From Ananas comosus (Eukaryota; Streptophyta; Magnoliopsida; Poales; Bromeliaceae), in the NCBI RefSeq assembly GCF_001540865.1, contig NC_033627.1:3910634-3974633 (forward strand): DNA of 64,000 nt. The letters run 5' to 3'. The stretch's first letter is position 1. Each line of letters starts with the position of its first letter. Positions 1 to 12,500 of the stretch are shown here, one piece after another. Both the position numbers and the translations under genes were made by a program. Under the pieces are notes generated by a model. It was not told the DNA's origin, did not search any database, and worked only from the letters and a program-made list of their open reading frames with translations.

Positions 1-774
1 TAATTGTTCATAAAGTCTGAAAAGAAAAAGTTTTTCAGAAAAATTATTTTTTGGTGATCAAACAGGCAAAAAAAAATATTTTTCCGCTAAAAAGCTATTT
101 TTAAATAATATTAAAAACACCCTTTTAGCACGAACAGAGGGATCAAAGCTAGTTTTGGTTGAACAAAAATTATGTGGTGAGCCATTGCATGGATCAGTAA
201 CGTACAAATTGCTTAAATCATCTCTGCATTTTTTTTTTTTTTTGGGGGGGTCCCCTATGCTTTGGATTAAATTAAAAAAAAGTGAAATACTGGTGTACCC
301 TTCTCTAAAGTTTAAAAATAACTTATAAATTTCACCAAAATTTAAGTTAACTTATATATCCTTTAAAAATTCTAACACCTTATAAAAGAATACACTCAAT
401 TAAATTTTTTCATTAAATTTTCTTTAACCGCCAATCTCACTGGCCCAAAAAAAGTAATTTCAGATAAGAAAATTATCTCTTACCAAATTACATCTTTCTT
501 TTTCATCCAGTTTTAAATTATTTCGTATTGAGAAGAAAATTTTTTGTAAAAGTTTAACTTCTTTGCTATTTGAAAGTTACATTATACATCAAATGTTAAG
601 TTTATAAAAAAAGGTAAAATAATCAACCTACTCGGAAAGAAAAATAAAACAATTTCTTAGATGAAGAAAAGAAAAGAAAGAGAAGATAGAGAAGAGAGAA
701 AAACTAAAAAAAAAAAAATTAATGATTGATGAAAATTTACAAGTTTAGAGAGGTACAAGTTGATTTAAAATTTA
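1..774. other. AT-rich intergenic DNA, no gene
   Basis: No coding region can be supported here. The stretch is strongly AT-rich, with short homopolymer runs (T near 230-243, A near 709-718) and no long open frame on either strand. It ends at the 9-bp target site of the first MULE-like element. Confidence 0.6.
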
Positions 775-2061
775 GGGATAATTTCATCAATACCCCTCTG
801 AAAAATCATAATTTCATGGATAACCCTCTAAACTGAAAAATATCATCAATACCCCTCTTAAACCCAAAAATATTCACAGATACCCTTTAGCTTAACTTTC
901 AGTCAAATGGTCGTCCAATATTTTATAAATACCAATTTTACCCCTAGCAACAATTTAAACATTTAATATTTAAGATTAATTATATGATCAATTTTTAACA
1001 TTTGAATCACATAATAATTTAACATTATTTCTAAAATATTACAATTAAAGATCCATAGTCTATTAAGTGTGATAGTTAAATCTCATTATGATTTTTCGCT
1101 TTTAAATTATACATAGTTATAATGCAATTTGTCTATAGTAGAATTCAACATTAACTATTTAAAGATTTATTTTTAAAAATTTTATTTAAATAACTCACAT
1201 ATCTCATGCTAAAAATATTTTGATATCAAAATTCTCTATATTAGAGTATTACTTATATGATCTGCTTAAACAAAATTTTTTTAATTGAAAATTTATTGTT
1301 AACAATAAAGTAAAATTTTATGAAAACCCTCTCATCTATAGTTCACTTCGACATGATCGTAACTCAGAAAAGCGTGAAATTTGATTTTCAGATAGTTTAA
1401 ATGGTTTATATCATATTTAACGGTGCTAATTGTCAATTTGGAAATCCTATCATCGAAAACAAATCATAGTAACCCAAGTTGTACTACCGATAGTATTATA
1501 ACAAAACTCTTTATATATATATACCCTCTCAACCTAAGTGTTTTTTTTAAAAAATTTTAGCAATTGAGTGTTTTTTTCCAACAAAATTAAAAATTTTATC
1601 AAATTCATGCGAGGGATCTCAATTAAAAAACTTTTAACTAAGTAAAGTCAAAATAAAAAAAAACTGATAGTTCAAGGTCTCTTTTAGTGTTAAAAAATAA
1701 AACTTAAAGGGTTCTAGTTCAAAATGATTTACAAGTGAGGGGTTTCTTTATTTTTTACCCACTAATAATTAGTGCTAGAGATATTATTTTTAAAATTTAG
1801 AAGGGTACTTATGAAATTACCCCTTAATTATTTCATTATTTGCTATCAAAATAATACCTAACCTTTTTAGGGCTAAATTAGTCATTTTGTAACTCAACTT
1901 TTATTTAACCCAACTTCAACCATAGTTTTAGTAACAGTCGTTAGATGGAAGGGTAATTGTGAAAAATTTTTGCATTTGAAGGGGTATATATGATATTTTC
2001 AACTTTGTAGGGGTATTTATGATATTTTTATATTTGAGAGGGGTAGTGGTGAAATTGCCCC
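775..2061. mobile_element. non-autonomous MULE, 1.29 kb
   Basis: The element is bounded by a perfect 9-bp direct repeat TAAAATTTA at 766-774 and 2062-2070. Its ends are inverted copies: the left begins GGGATAATTTCATCAATACC and the right, reverse-complemented, begins GGGGCAATTTCACCACTACC. The similarity runs inward for over 100 bases through repeated 'ATACCCCTC' blocks. A 9-bp duplication with long terminal inverted repeats is the hallmark of Mutator-like elements. The interior is AT-rich and carries no transposase frame, so it would depend on an enzyme supplied elsewhere. The family assignment rests on structure alone. Confidence 0.75.
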
Positions 2062-2070
2062 TAAAATTTA

Positions 2071-2672
2071 GATAAATATTATAAGTTATTTTTAAACGCT
2101 TCAGCTTCAATTAGCAGGGGGAGGAAATCTACTATGTATTATTTACACTATATTATCGATAACTAGCCAACTCTCTAAGTACAATAAAACAGTGAATGTA
2201 GAGAAATTGTATTATAAAATAAAATTAATTTCCTGTAAATATATATCGAATAACAAATATATTCTTATAAACTTTAATTTTTTATATTTATTACTATAAA
2301 AGTTCTAGCATTTTTAAATAAACCCCGATGTTAGGATCCGTTAGAAAAAATATAATTAGACATAGATATAATACTCAAACCTATTAGTGAATAAGTTAAA
2401 TTGACCTTTTCACCTCTTTTATTCTATTTGTGATGTTAGAAAGAAAGAAGATGACCGTTAGAAATTGTTGGGAGAATATTTCTGTATAATGCTAACAATT
2501 TGGACTTTTAAAAAAATATATTTGTGAGGGTGAAAATATTATTTTTTATTTTTTGTTAAAAAATAAATAATATTCTAACGATAACAAATTAGATTAACAA
2601 ATATGAATATTTACTAAACTTTTGTAAAAATATATAAAAAAATAATCTTTATCAAAATATATTTAATATTCG
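2071..2672. other. AT-rich spacer between two MULEs
   Basis: No open frame of useful length and no recognised repeat. It is AT-rich sequence separating two inverted-repeat elements. Confidence 0.5.
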
Positions 2673-2681
2673 ATATATTTA

Positions 2682-3346
2682 GGCCAATTGCATAAAAAAT
2701 CCACTAGTTTTGGGCTTTTACAAAATGGGCCATCTTTTTCATTTTTGCAGATTCGGTCTGATTTTTTAGCAAACTGACCATAATATCCTTGTACCTTTTT
2801 CTCTCTCCTCTTTTTTTTTCTCTTGTTCTTTTTTCTTTCTCTTCCCAGAGAGAGCGGTGGAGGCAGAGGCGGAGGCGAGAAAGACGGGGGTGTACGGGCG
2901 GAGGTGCCGCAGCGACCTTCGCGGCTCCGATGTCGGCGGAGAGGCGTCGTCGTCGGAGGCGAAAGAGAAGAGAGAGGGAAAGGGCAAGAAGGACGAGAGA
3001 GGGTGAAATAGGTGTCGTCGTCGGAGGCGGTGGAGGAGGGTCGGAGAGGGGAAGAAAAAAATTTGCAGCGCGGTCTCAGCGGGGTCAGAGGCGAGGAAGG
3101 CGGGGAGGTGCGCGAGCGAGGGTAAAGATACGCTGGACAAAACCGAAGCAGGCCGCCTCCGCCTCCGCCTCTGCCTCCGTCGCTCTCTGGGAAGAGTAAG
3201 AAAAAAAGAACGAGAGAAAAAAAAAGGAAAAAGGTACAATAGTATTTTGGTCAGTTTGCTAAAAAATCAGATCGAATCTATAAAAACGAAAAGATTGTCC
3301 ACTTTTGCAAAACCTAAAACTAGTAGATTTTTTATGCAAATGGGCC
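2682..3346. mobile_element. MULE-type MITE with long inverted repeats
   Basis: The two ends are inverted copies over roughly 120 bases: from 2682 GGCCAATTGCATAAAAAATC, and from 3346 on the other strand GGCCCATTTGCATAAAAAAT. Inside both ends lies TTTTTTAGCAAACTGACC. The flanks ATATATTTA (2673-2681) and ATTTATTTA (3347-3355) match at 8 of 9 positions, which fits a slightly decayed 9-bp MULE duplication. The GC-rich middle (about 2840-3190) is purine-rich low-complexity DNA. The Arg/Gly-rich frames in it look like chance products of that composition, although it could be a captured 5' leader. Confidence 0.65.
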
Positions 3347-3355
3347 ATTTATTTA

Positions 3356-3391
3356 TAACAAGCTGTATAAATTAACACTAACAAAAAGAAG

Positions 3392-3440
<49 letters not shown>

Positions 3441-4048
3441 GGATATGGACGAAATGGGAAAGGCATTACAAGTGGCCCACCCAGTCGGGGTCTGAAAAGA
3501 CACTCCGGCACTTGGATTCTCCCGAATCAACGTGGTCCCCACTCCGCCACATTTTTTTTCTTTTTTTTTTTTTTTGAGCAAACTTCAAATACCACCCTTA
3601 TAGTTTTACTCTTTTAATTTTAATACCATGTGATTTTAAAAAATAAAACAAAGGAAATAACAAATTTCATCTCCAAATAATAAATAGAGATTATCAGATA
3701 TATATAATTCCTTTAATTGTTTAAAATATACAAATATATTTCTAGTAGTTGACAGTCGTTAGTTGACCATTAAATTTTGACAGGTAGGATCATTATGCCC
3801 TTACAAAAAATAGTTTTTGTAAATTTTTTTTTGAATAATTTATAGTTCACATAGAACAGTATAAAAATTAGAATAAAAATATTAAAATTAATAAATAATT
3901 TTTGATTGACGATAATGGTGACTTTATAGAAAAAACATAAGTGAGTAAATTGATCAACTAATAGAGAGAAATATCTTTGCAAACTATACTATTTTGGAGG
4001 GATATTTAGTATAACTAAAACTTTGTGGGAATAAATATGTAATTTTAT

Positions 4049-4094
<46 letters not shown>

Positions 4095-4665
4095 NTATAT
4101 ATATATATATATATCCAATTAACCCAAACAAAAAATGATCGAAAAACACATCAAATCTTGGCCTTAAAAGATTGCAGTGTATTAAAATCCGGTTTTATCC
4201 CTGAATTGTAAAATTTACTAATAAGTCAACTGAAACGATAAATAATAAATTTAATTGGTTACAAAATAATAAAATAAAATGAACAGGAAGTGAAAATCGA
4301 GACAAGTAGCAACAATATTTTATAATATTGAATTCCAGAAAAAGAAATGTTAGGACTTTTATAAATTATGAATTTAAATATTAATAAATTATTAAATATT
4401 CTACATAATTAACTATATTTTTCTAATGAATTCTATCATTAAGGGTATATTTAAAAACGTTAGGATTTTTGTAGAAATAAATATGAAAATTTAAATTTTA
4501 TAGGAATATATCTGTTATTCGATATATTTATACTGTATGTAATTAATCCTTTTATTTTTAGCTTTCTGATTGTTTCGAATAGGTTAGCACCCGTTATTCG
4601 GCCTTACAAGCTAATCAATTTTGACAAAATTTAAAATATTACTAATTATCATAATTGTGATTATA
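3356..4665. other. AT-rich intergenic DNA with poly(A) tract
   Basis: A run of almost pure A at about 3392-3439 is followed by sequence rich in 'AAATACCACCC'-like blocks, which may be the edge of another decayed inverted-repeat element. I could not pair its ends. No gene is supported. Confidence 0.4.
4052..4114. repeat. (TA)n microsatellite with an N
   Basis: An almost pure alternating TA run, interrupted by a single N at 4095. The N probably marks a contig join or an unresolved repeat length, so the true length is unknown. Confidence 0.85.
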
Positions 4666-4674
4666 TTAAATTTA

Positions 4675-5085
4675 GGGTAAACTTAAAAAATCACCTATGT
4701 GGTTTCGCACTTTCTTAGTTTAGTACCATATTATTTAAAGTGTATCATTTTAGTATCTCGTGGTTTTATTTTTTTTCTTTCCGTTAGTATCTCCGTTAGC
4801 TCTCTGTTATCTTACTTATGATTTATCGAATATTCATTTTAGTACCCTGTGGTTTACCAAATTTTTATTTTAATACTCTGTGGTTTTAACTTTGTCACTG
4901 ATTTAACAAAAAAATTAATACAGAAAATAACGAAAAGAGAGAGAAAAAAAAATCACACGGTACTAAAGTAGCACATTCCAAATTATAGGATTCTAAAGTA
5001 AGAAAGCGTGAAATCATATTTTTAAATACAGAGCACTGAAGTAAAAAAATACGAAACTACAAGAATAATATTTGAAATTTTTTTC
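4675..5085. mobile_element. MULE-type MITE, 411 bp
   Basis: Flanked by a perfect 9-bp direct repeat TTAAATTTA at 4666-4674 and 5086-5094. The two halves are diverged inverted copies: the left half reads GGTTTCGCACTTTCTTAG and TTTTAGTATCTCGTGGTTTT, and the right half reverse-complemented carries GATTTCACGCTTTCTTAC and CTACTTTAGTACCGTGTG. The outermost dozen bases are poorly conserved. There is no coding capacity. It is assigned to MULEs on duplication length and inverted structure. Confidence 0.65.
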
Positions 5086-5459
5086 TTAAATTTATGAGAA
5101 ATTCTATTTGTATATTTTAAAAGAATGTATATCTTACACTATCATTCTGAAATTTAAAAAATTTTAAAAATATTTTAGTAAAAAAAAATTAATGTGACGA
5201 GAATTCATAGTGAATGAAATGAATATAAATGAAACATTCCCACCACCCGGTCAAAAAGGTACTAACGGAAAGCGGAAATTCTGGGGGAGCGGCGACTTCT
5301 CGCAGCTCTTGTTTACTTTTCTTTTTTTCTTTTTTTCTTTTTTCTTTTGATTTTTTAACTTCAGCGTCCAATAATTCCCTGTGATCAGTTCACCACATCA
5401 TCCCACGCACCTCACGCTCTTTTCCCTTCATTCAACGTCCACTCCAATATTTCTCCACT

Positions 5460-5806
5460 TCCCGTGATTTTGCACTTTTTCACTTTAGTATTCTATGATT
5501 TAAAATTTATTAAGTTAGTATTATATGGTTTTATTTTTATCTTTTCTTCAGCTTTCTATTAATATTTCATTAGATTATATATAAAAAATTTCAGATTTTC
5601 CATCTAGTTTTATCGAATATTTACTTTAGTATCCTTTAGTTTAAACTTTGTTACTGATTTAACAAAAAAAAATTAGTAGAATCGATAATAAAAAGATAAA
5701 AATAAAACAACACGGGACTAAATTAATACACTTTAAATCACAGGATACTAAAGTGAGAAAGTATGAAATCGAAGAGGTGGTGTTTGAAGTTTTTTCTAAA
5801 AATATA
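5460..5806. mobile_element. hairpin element related to 4675-5085
   Basis: The left arm (TTTTGCACTTTTTCACTTTAG) and the right arm (CTAAAGTGAGAAAGTATGAA) are inverted copies and match the arms of the element at 4675-5085. The extreme left end seems truncated, and I found no clear target duplication, so this is probably an older copy of the same MITE family. Confidence 0.45.
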
Positions 5807-6377
5807 TACAGTTAAAAATAACAAGGTGCAGTGTACAGAATGTAACCATGCACCAGGTTCAGGGGAAAAAAAACCATCTTCTATCTTAGGGAAAGAGCCA
5901 AAACCGATCTCGTCTCCTTCCCCCTTTACTTCCCCCACCGATTCCACGCGTTGAATAAACCTGTGCCAGGAATTATAAATAAATTTAAATGCAAAAATAA
6001 ATAATGGGCCTATAATAATAAAAAAAAAAAATAATTTTACAATGTTACAAAATATAAATAAATAGTCTCTAATTAATGCGTCCGTGACTAAAAGAGAAAG
6101 GCGTAGTGAGGAGGCCTGTGATTGTGCTACGCTTTCTCTTTTGTCTCCTTTGTTTTTTTTTAAAAAAATTATAATTTTATTTTTATTTTGTTTTTTATAA
6201 TTTTTTTTTTTTAGATTTTCTATAAGTAACTTCGTTTACCGAGGACTCGGCTTCTCCTCTGTACTCTTCTATGTTTCTAGTGAGGTGAACTTCTCGTTTT
6301 CTCTCTCTCTCTTTTATTTCCAGAATTTTCCAAAAAGAAATATAAATAAATAAATAAACAAAGTAGAGATCTAGAGA

Positions 6378-6434
6378 TTTGGAGAGAGAAAGAGAGAGAG
6401 AGAGAGAGAAAGTAGAGATTTATTAAGAGATTTG

Positions 6435-6468
<34 letters not shown>

Positions 6469-6478
6469 GAGAAGAGGC
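6378..6478 (+). repeat. (GA)n tract in the presumed 5' leader
   Basis: Several GAGAGA runs lie within about 170 bases upstream of the VIH start codon. GA/CT microsatellites are common in plant 5' leaders and may affect transcription, but no effect can be read from sequence. Low-complexity Arg/Glu frames that cross it do not begin with ATG. Confidence 0.75.
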
Positions 6479-6543
6479 GACTCGAATAGGTAGAGAGCGA
6501 GGTGGAGAGAGAGAGAGAGGGAGAGAGTGGGGGGAGGAGAAAA

Positions 6544-9500
6544 ATGGCGGAGAATGGCGGGGACAAGATCACGATCGGCGTGTGCGTCATGGAAAAGAAG
6601 GTGAAAAGAATCGGATTCTGATTCCCGTTTCTTTTGATCCCCTTTTTTTCTGCTTTTTTTCTGCTTTTTTTTTTCTGAATTTTCTGATTCTTTTTTGGGC
6701 AATGATATTCGGCGACATTGGGAATGCGGATGCTAATTATCTCTTCTTCTCACCTCGGATTCTCGTTTCTTTTGATGTTTCCCCTTCTTTTCTGATTTTT
6801 TTTTTCTTGTGATTTTCCGATTTTTATTTGCATTGATATGTGAGGATATTGTGAATGTTGTTGCTAAATATCTCTTCTTTGTGGATTCTTGATCACTTGT
6901 TTGTGGATTAAATAGGTGTCCTCCTCTCCCATGGAGCAGATTCTTGAACGGCTCCGAGCGTTCGGCGAATTTGAGGTATCGTCAGATTTGTATCTTATTT
7001 GATGATTCTTGAGAGGAATATCAAATTTGTTTGTTCTTACTTTTTGTTGATTATTCTTGTTGTTCGTCTGAGAATACCGGGAATAACTTTTTGGTTATTC
7101 CAATCTTTTATTCACGAATCCTTTGTTTTGTTTTGTTTTGTTTTGTGTCTTGATGCAACATATGCGAATCTTTGCGTTCGTATGATTGAGACGTGCATAC
7201 GTAAGTTGCATATGTGTATAGTCATGTATGTATTTATGTTTTTTTGTGCCTGAATGGATGTGCATGTGTAATTCGCATTCATGCGAGTAGAATCATTCAA
7301 GTTGGAGATTTGGAATTAAATTTTTATTGGGAGTAGTTCTTTGTGCAGGTTGGGCAAACAGTATTCGAATTTGACTATTCCTTTTCTGGGTTTCTTTAGA
7401 TTTTCTGGGTTTCTTTAGATTACATTAATTACCGCGGTCGATATGAATTGGAAATTTCTTGGGTGATGTCCTTAAGTTTTGGTCACTTAAATGAGTTTTT
7501 GAGGTGTTAATAATAATTAATACCCAGACCAAGGCTAGAATACTTCTAGAGGACATAGCTCTTCTTTAAATTGACGAGACGGATAGCCATTTTATTATTA
7601 CATATTACCTTGAACATTTGAAGTTTCTTGAAGCCAAAATCATAATTTTTGAATGAACTTTTTTTCATTGCATCAGTTGGACAAAAAAGAACTGTGTAAA
7701 CAAGGCTTTAAAAAATGAGACAAGATTTTTGATGTGAGAGAAACGTCCAGTGATCTTGATTTGGATATACAAAACTATTTTAAAATAAAAATCAAACAAA
7801 TTGGGATTGCTCCACACTGTTAAATCTCCTCATATAAGCCATTAGATTGTTGATTTTGAGACAATTGATCTTTAGATAGGAGATTCTCACAATTTTGTAA
7901 GTATGAGTGATCATGTGGTGATGTAGACCATCCATTCAAATGCTTTAGTATATATATCTAGAAGTATCAAGGTCTAAGTGCTTCCAAATTTATGCTAGCT
8001 TAACTGTTGTTCTTTTTTTCTTTTTTTTTTTCTTCTTATATAAATAAGTAATGTGCTGAGATTTTATTGCTGTTATGGTTTATGAGTTGCTCACGATTGC
8101 TGTTCTTTAAGCTAATTGGTGTGTGTTTATTTCTTTGGTGTGTGTTTATTTTCTTCTTAAGATCTTGGTTATGCATCATTGCATATGCATGTGCATGCAT
8201 GTACGTGTGCCTATATTTGTGTCTGCATGTGAGAGGTAATGGTGTAAAATCACGCTTTGATGTGGGGACATCGTGGTTAATGAAGTAAAGCACCTCAACT
8301 GATGTCTGTTCTGAGGGAAAGTCAATGCCGTTGATCAGTTGACACGGAGGATAAAAATTGTAGTTCAATATCCGGATCATAACTTTTGTAGGTGAGAGTA
8401 ATGATCTCTAGGAAAGAACCTTGATTTAGAAGGAGAACATAATTCTTGAATAGGAAAAAGTTGCACTTCTCATTGAATTAGAAAGGTAACCTATTAATCG
8501 TCAAAATTTTGCCTTTTCTTCCTCCGGATAATATACTTATTGAATTTTGACAATTAGGTGGATCTGCATTTCTCTGACACATGGGCAATCTGAGCTTGTT
8601 ATGAAATGATTCTCATTTATCCTTAAGGTTTAAGGATCTGTTGGATAAAAGTTGAAACTTTCTTAGTTGCTGGTCCTGTTCATGATGTATAGGTATTTGT
8701 CTTTTTCATGACGTTTTGACTCGATCAAAGTCCCTATCTTGTCGTTTCGTGTCGAATTCTAGCTACACATGTCATACTTAGGTTCTATACTTACTTGCTC
8801 AAATATCTGCCTCCACTTTCTCTAATCTACTGATTTTTGTTATTCCCAAGTTAAAACTAGGTTTTGTGAATAGGTACTTTTATCCCTTTCGTGACATGTT
8901 CACACAGTCGAAGTCCCTATCTTCTTACTTGGTGCTGAGTTCTAGTTATGCATGTCATGTATTGTTCTGTATCTTCTTGATCAAATATCTGTCTCCACTT
9001 TCTCTAATATACTTTTCTTGTGATTGCCAAATTAAGCTAGGTTTTCTGTCTGACTTCATAACTATAGATCTTATGTGAGGTAGGCAGGCTCAAGGCATTG
9101 ACAGACCACTTATAATTGTATCCGCATATTTTCCAAATTTTAAACCAGTGAATGTGTATATATCATGATAACACAATAACAAGTATATTCTGTACTTCTA
9201 TTATTGATTTTGTGTCATGTGACCAGTAACATATTTCAGTTTTGTCAACAGAAAGATTATTATCATTCCAGGCATATGAATAGAAATCCATTAGTTGTTG
9301 AACATTGGTTGCCATCTTGCCTCGCTGGTTTGGTTCATCAAATTAATTGTCTTTGATTTTAATTCCTCTAATTAGAATCCTGACTAAATTAAAGGTAAAA
9401 GGGCATTTTTGTGGTTGTTCTAGCAGAATTTATTTCTTTTCGATTGATTTGAGGAAAGAAGATCAATGGTTGGTTATTTATTTTCTTCCTATCCAATTCC

Positions 9501-12500
9501 TTCCATTTTTCCTCAACATTGTTTTAGTAACTGTGATATTCACAATTACCTTTCTTGGTGCTCATATTACATTACAACTATGCCTTTTCTTTCTATAAAT
9601 TTGTTTTAATTAATTTTGTGAAGCTCTATGGTTAACAACCGTCCCTTTGAATCAGCATGGTTTATCATTCATTACTAAATAATGCGTACAAATTGCAACC
9701 AAGTATATGAGGAGCTAGAAGGATGTTCTCCCTTTTCAGATTGCCTTAATATGCAATTCCTTAAAATGTCATCCAACTTGTGTCTTGTACATGCAGGACA
9801 AATGCTAGTATCTTGGCAGATATCAGAAATAATTATGTATTTCTATGGACATTATCTACACATGAAGTATCTGTGCTTTGTGTATGGACTAGATTTCTTA
9901 CTTGTTCTGTTGGTAGATTGTTGCATGGAACTATCTCTTTTTGGATCTCACAATGTGTTTGGAGCTAAAAAAGGCTATTTACCATAAAGATGATAGTAGT
10001 ATGTATATTGCTTTCGAGGGAAAAAAGAAGAAGAAAAATGGCCTAAATTTGTAGAATTATGAATTGATGTTGAGGTGCTGAGTTTGATTTTGGTGTTGAT
10101 GGTAGTGCATATGACAAGGTTTCATCCTTCACCCCATCCATTTCAACTTCTGGAGACACAATATTAACTGACAAAATTTACTTTTCTTACTTCTTGTGGT
10201 TGAGAGGTCGTTTTGGCACATTTTCTTTTCATTCTATTCTTTTTCTTTCTCTTAAGGGCAAGAAACATTTCATTACATTTTCCTCACCATTTATTGCATT
10301 TAGATTCTTTGCTAATACTTGTTGTTTCTGTTGTAGATTATATTCTTTGGTGACAAGGTTATTCTTGAGGATCCAGTTGAGAGGTGCTTACTCAGGACAG
10401 AGCTGGAAAAAAATAGTTTAACTACTTTTGTTTTTTCAGCTATATTTTTACTTCCTGTCAATGAGGAGATTGGTCATCCATGTTCTTGCTTCCCATATAC
10501 TTTACATGCTCAATTATTTATATTTTTACAACAGCTTTTCTAGGGCTATGTTCTCCTTCTAAAGTCCTGTCCATGGGTTAAGACCAGATTATTTATCTAT
10601 GAAAACAGAATGCGCTTCCTGTTTTTTTGCATTGACTATTCCTTCAAGGGAACGGTCCGTACATAATCGTCAAGAACTAGGATGAAAAACACAATAAGTA
10701 TATGGTTTGCAATGCAAAGATGAAATTGTGGCACAAGGGATGATTGTTAAGAATGTGAAATTTCTGATGGCCAACATGCCCTCTTCATTCCTCTGCATCT
10801 GCAATAATATTCTATTTAACTTTTGTGTGCAGTTATTTTTTAATTGGTGACTTTGTCATAGATAAGTTCTTTTAAATAATTGTTGGTTTTTGATGATCGA
10901 CTTGAATTCAGATTCCTGTATTTATGTTTCAACTTATCCATTTCAATGTAAATCTTAGATTCAATGTTGCTTTTGGACTCTCCATTGCATTTTGAGATTT
11001 TATTTTAGCTCTGGGTGTTTAGGTGCCGTGCAACAACAACTCACAATCAGAAAAAGGCTTATTTTCTAGCAATGAATTCTCACAATATGGTTGTGATTTT
11101 ACAGCTGGCCAATTTGTGATTGCTTGATTGCCTTCTATTCATCTGGTTATCCACTCAAAAAAGCTGAGAAATATGCAGCCCTACGAAGGTGCAATACTTT
11201 CATTCTGCCGCAAATCTTTCTAAGTTAGCATGAAGTTTATTGGTTTTTGTTTCATTATTCAGACGATTGCTCTAGCTGTCACAGATGTTAAAGATAGAAA
11301 TAATTATATGTCACCATTTTTTGGTTGTTCAAGTTACCTTTACCATCCATCTATTATGGACTTTTAAGTCTAACATTTTTTGTTTGGAAGTATTACAATT
11401 ACACTTTCCCTTTAATACTATGCATTTGGTAATTCTCAGAAGATGCCATTTTTCTTTTCTTTTCCTTTTTTTCTCTAGCCATTTATTTTGCCCTTTGCTT
11501 TTAGTTGTTACAATTCTGAATTCGGATTTCACTCGGTGCTTATTTGGCTTGTTTTCTGGAACTTCTCTACTCTAGAACATTTCTGAAACAAAAAATTGGA
11601 TATCATATATTCCTTATATGTTTGAACAAAGACATTAGAGACTACGGAAGAGCATGTTAGTATGCACATTGCTGAATTTATATATTATATTTGGTTACAT
11701 TCTAATATACGAAGTGGATATACGTGCATATAGAATACTTAAACATATGTCCATATCTGGAAAAGTGTACCCCCAATAGAAGTAGGTATCTGGATTTAAT
11801 TATGGAAACAGAAATCTAGACCCATATCTGGCAAAAGCTTAGATTTAGATGCCAGATTGGACTGATATTTTCCAATCAGTTTTAAGCTCTAATCACCTGC
11901 CAGGTTTTGGTTTTAGTTAATAGAAGTCATCGTTATTAGCCAAGTAAATTACCATTCTTGCATAAATCATCTTCTAATTTTGAGTTGAAATGAAATTTGA
12001 ATTTTTACTTTCATTAAACATTATGAACTTACAAGCATATTGTGGTCTGCTGTTTTTTCGAATAGAGTATAAGAAAGGTAACTTTTTTGCAGTTTTGTTA
12101 TTATTATAATTTATGACTATTATGTCATACTTAAATGCAATTTAGGCCTTTTCTAGTCAATGAATTGGAGTCGCAGCATCTTCTCCATGATCGCCGCAAA
12201 GTTTATGAGGTACAGCTACTGTGAGGTCCTTGTATTTGATGTTTAGCTTTTTCTGTGCAACATGCCTTTTCTTGTTATCCCATAAGACTTCATAGATTCT
12301 GGCATGAACTTACAAGAATTTATAATTTCATATTTGTAAATATCCAATTAAAGAAATCTGATTCCTATTAATTTATAGTTGTAATCACATTATTCATGAG
12401 ATCATCATTATATTTCTCTTATGTTAGTTAGTTATATATTTACTTACCTCAAAATTTAGAAGAAACCAGAATATCTATAGTTCTATACTATTAATCAATA

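Larger units (their letters stand above)
5095..6543. other. upstream region of the VIH gene
   Basis: Intergenic DNA followed by the presumed promoter and 5' leader of the VIH gene. It contains one inverted-repeat element (5460-5806) and a GA microsatellite just before the start codon. Open frames here are short or low-complexity. I could not place a convincing TATA box or transcription start. Confidence 0.4.

Noticed and set aside
2766..3239. Arg/Gly- and Ser/Pro-rich open frames on both strands
   Set aside because: They arise from purine-rich low-complexity DNA inside an inverted-repeat element, and no domain is visible.
6277..6812. Open frames over the GA tract before the VIH start
   Set aside because: They follow from the GA repeat; the plus-strand one does not start with ATG and does not match any part of the VIH protein.
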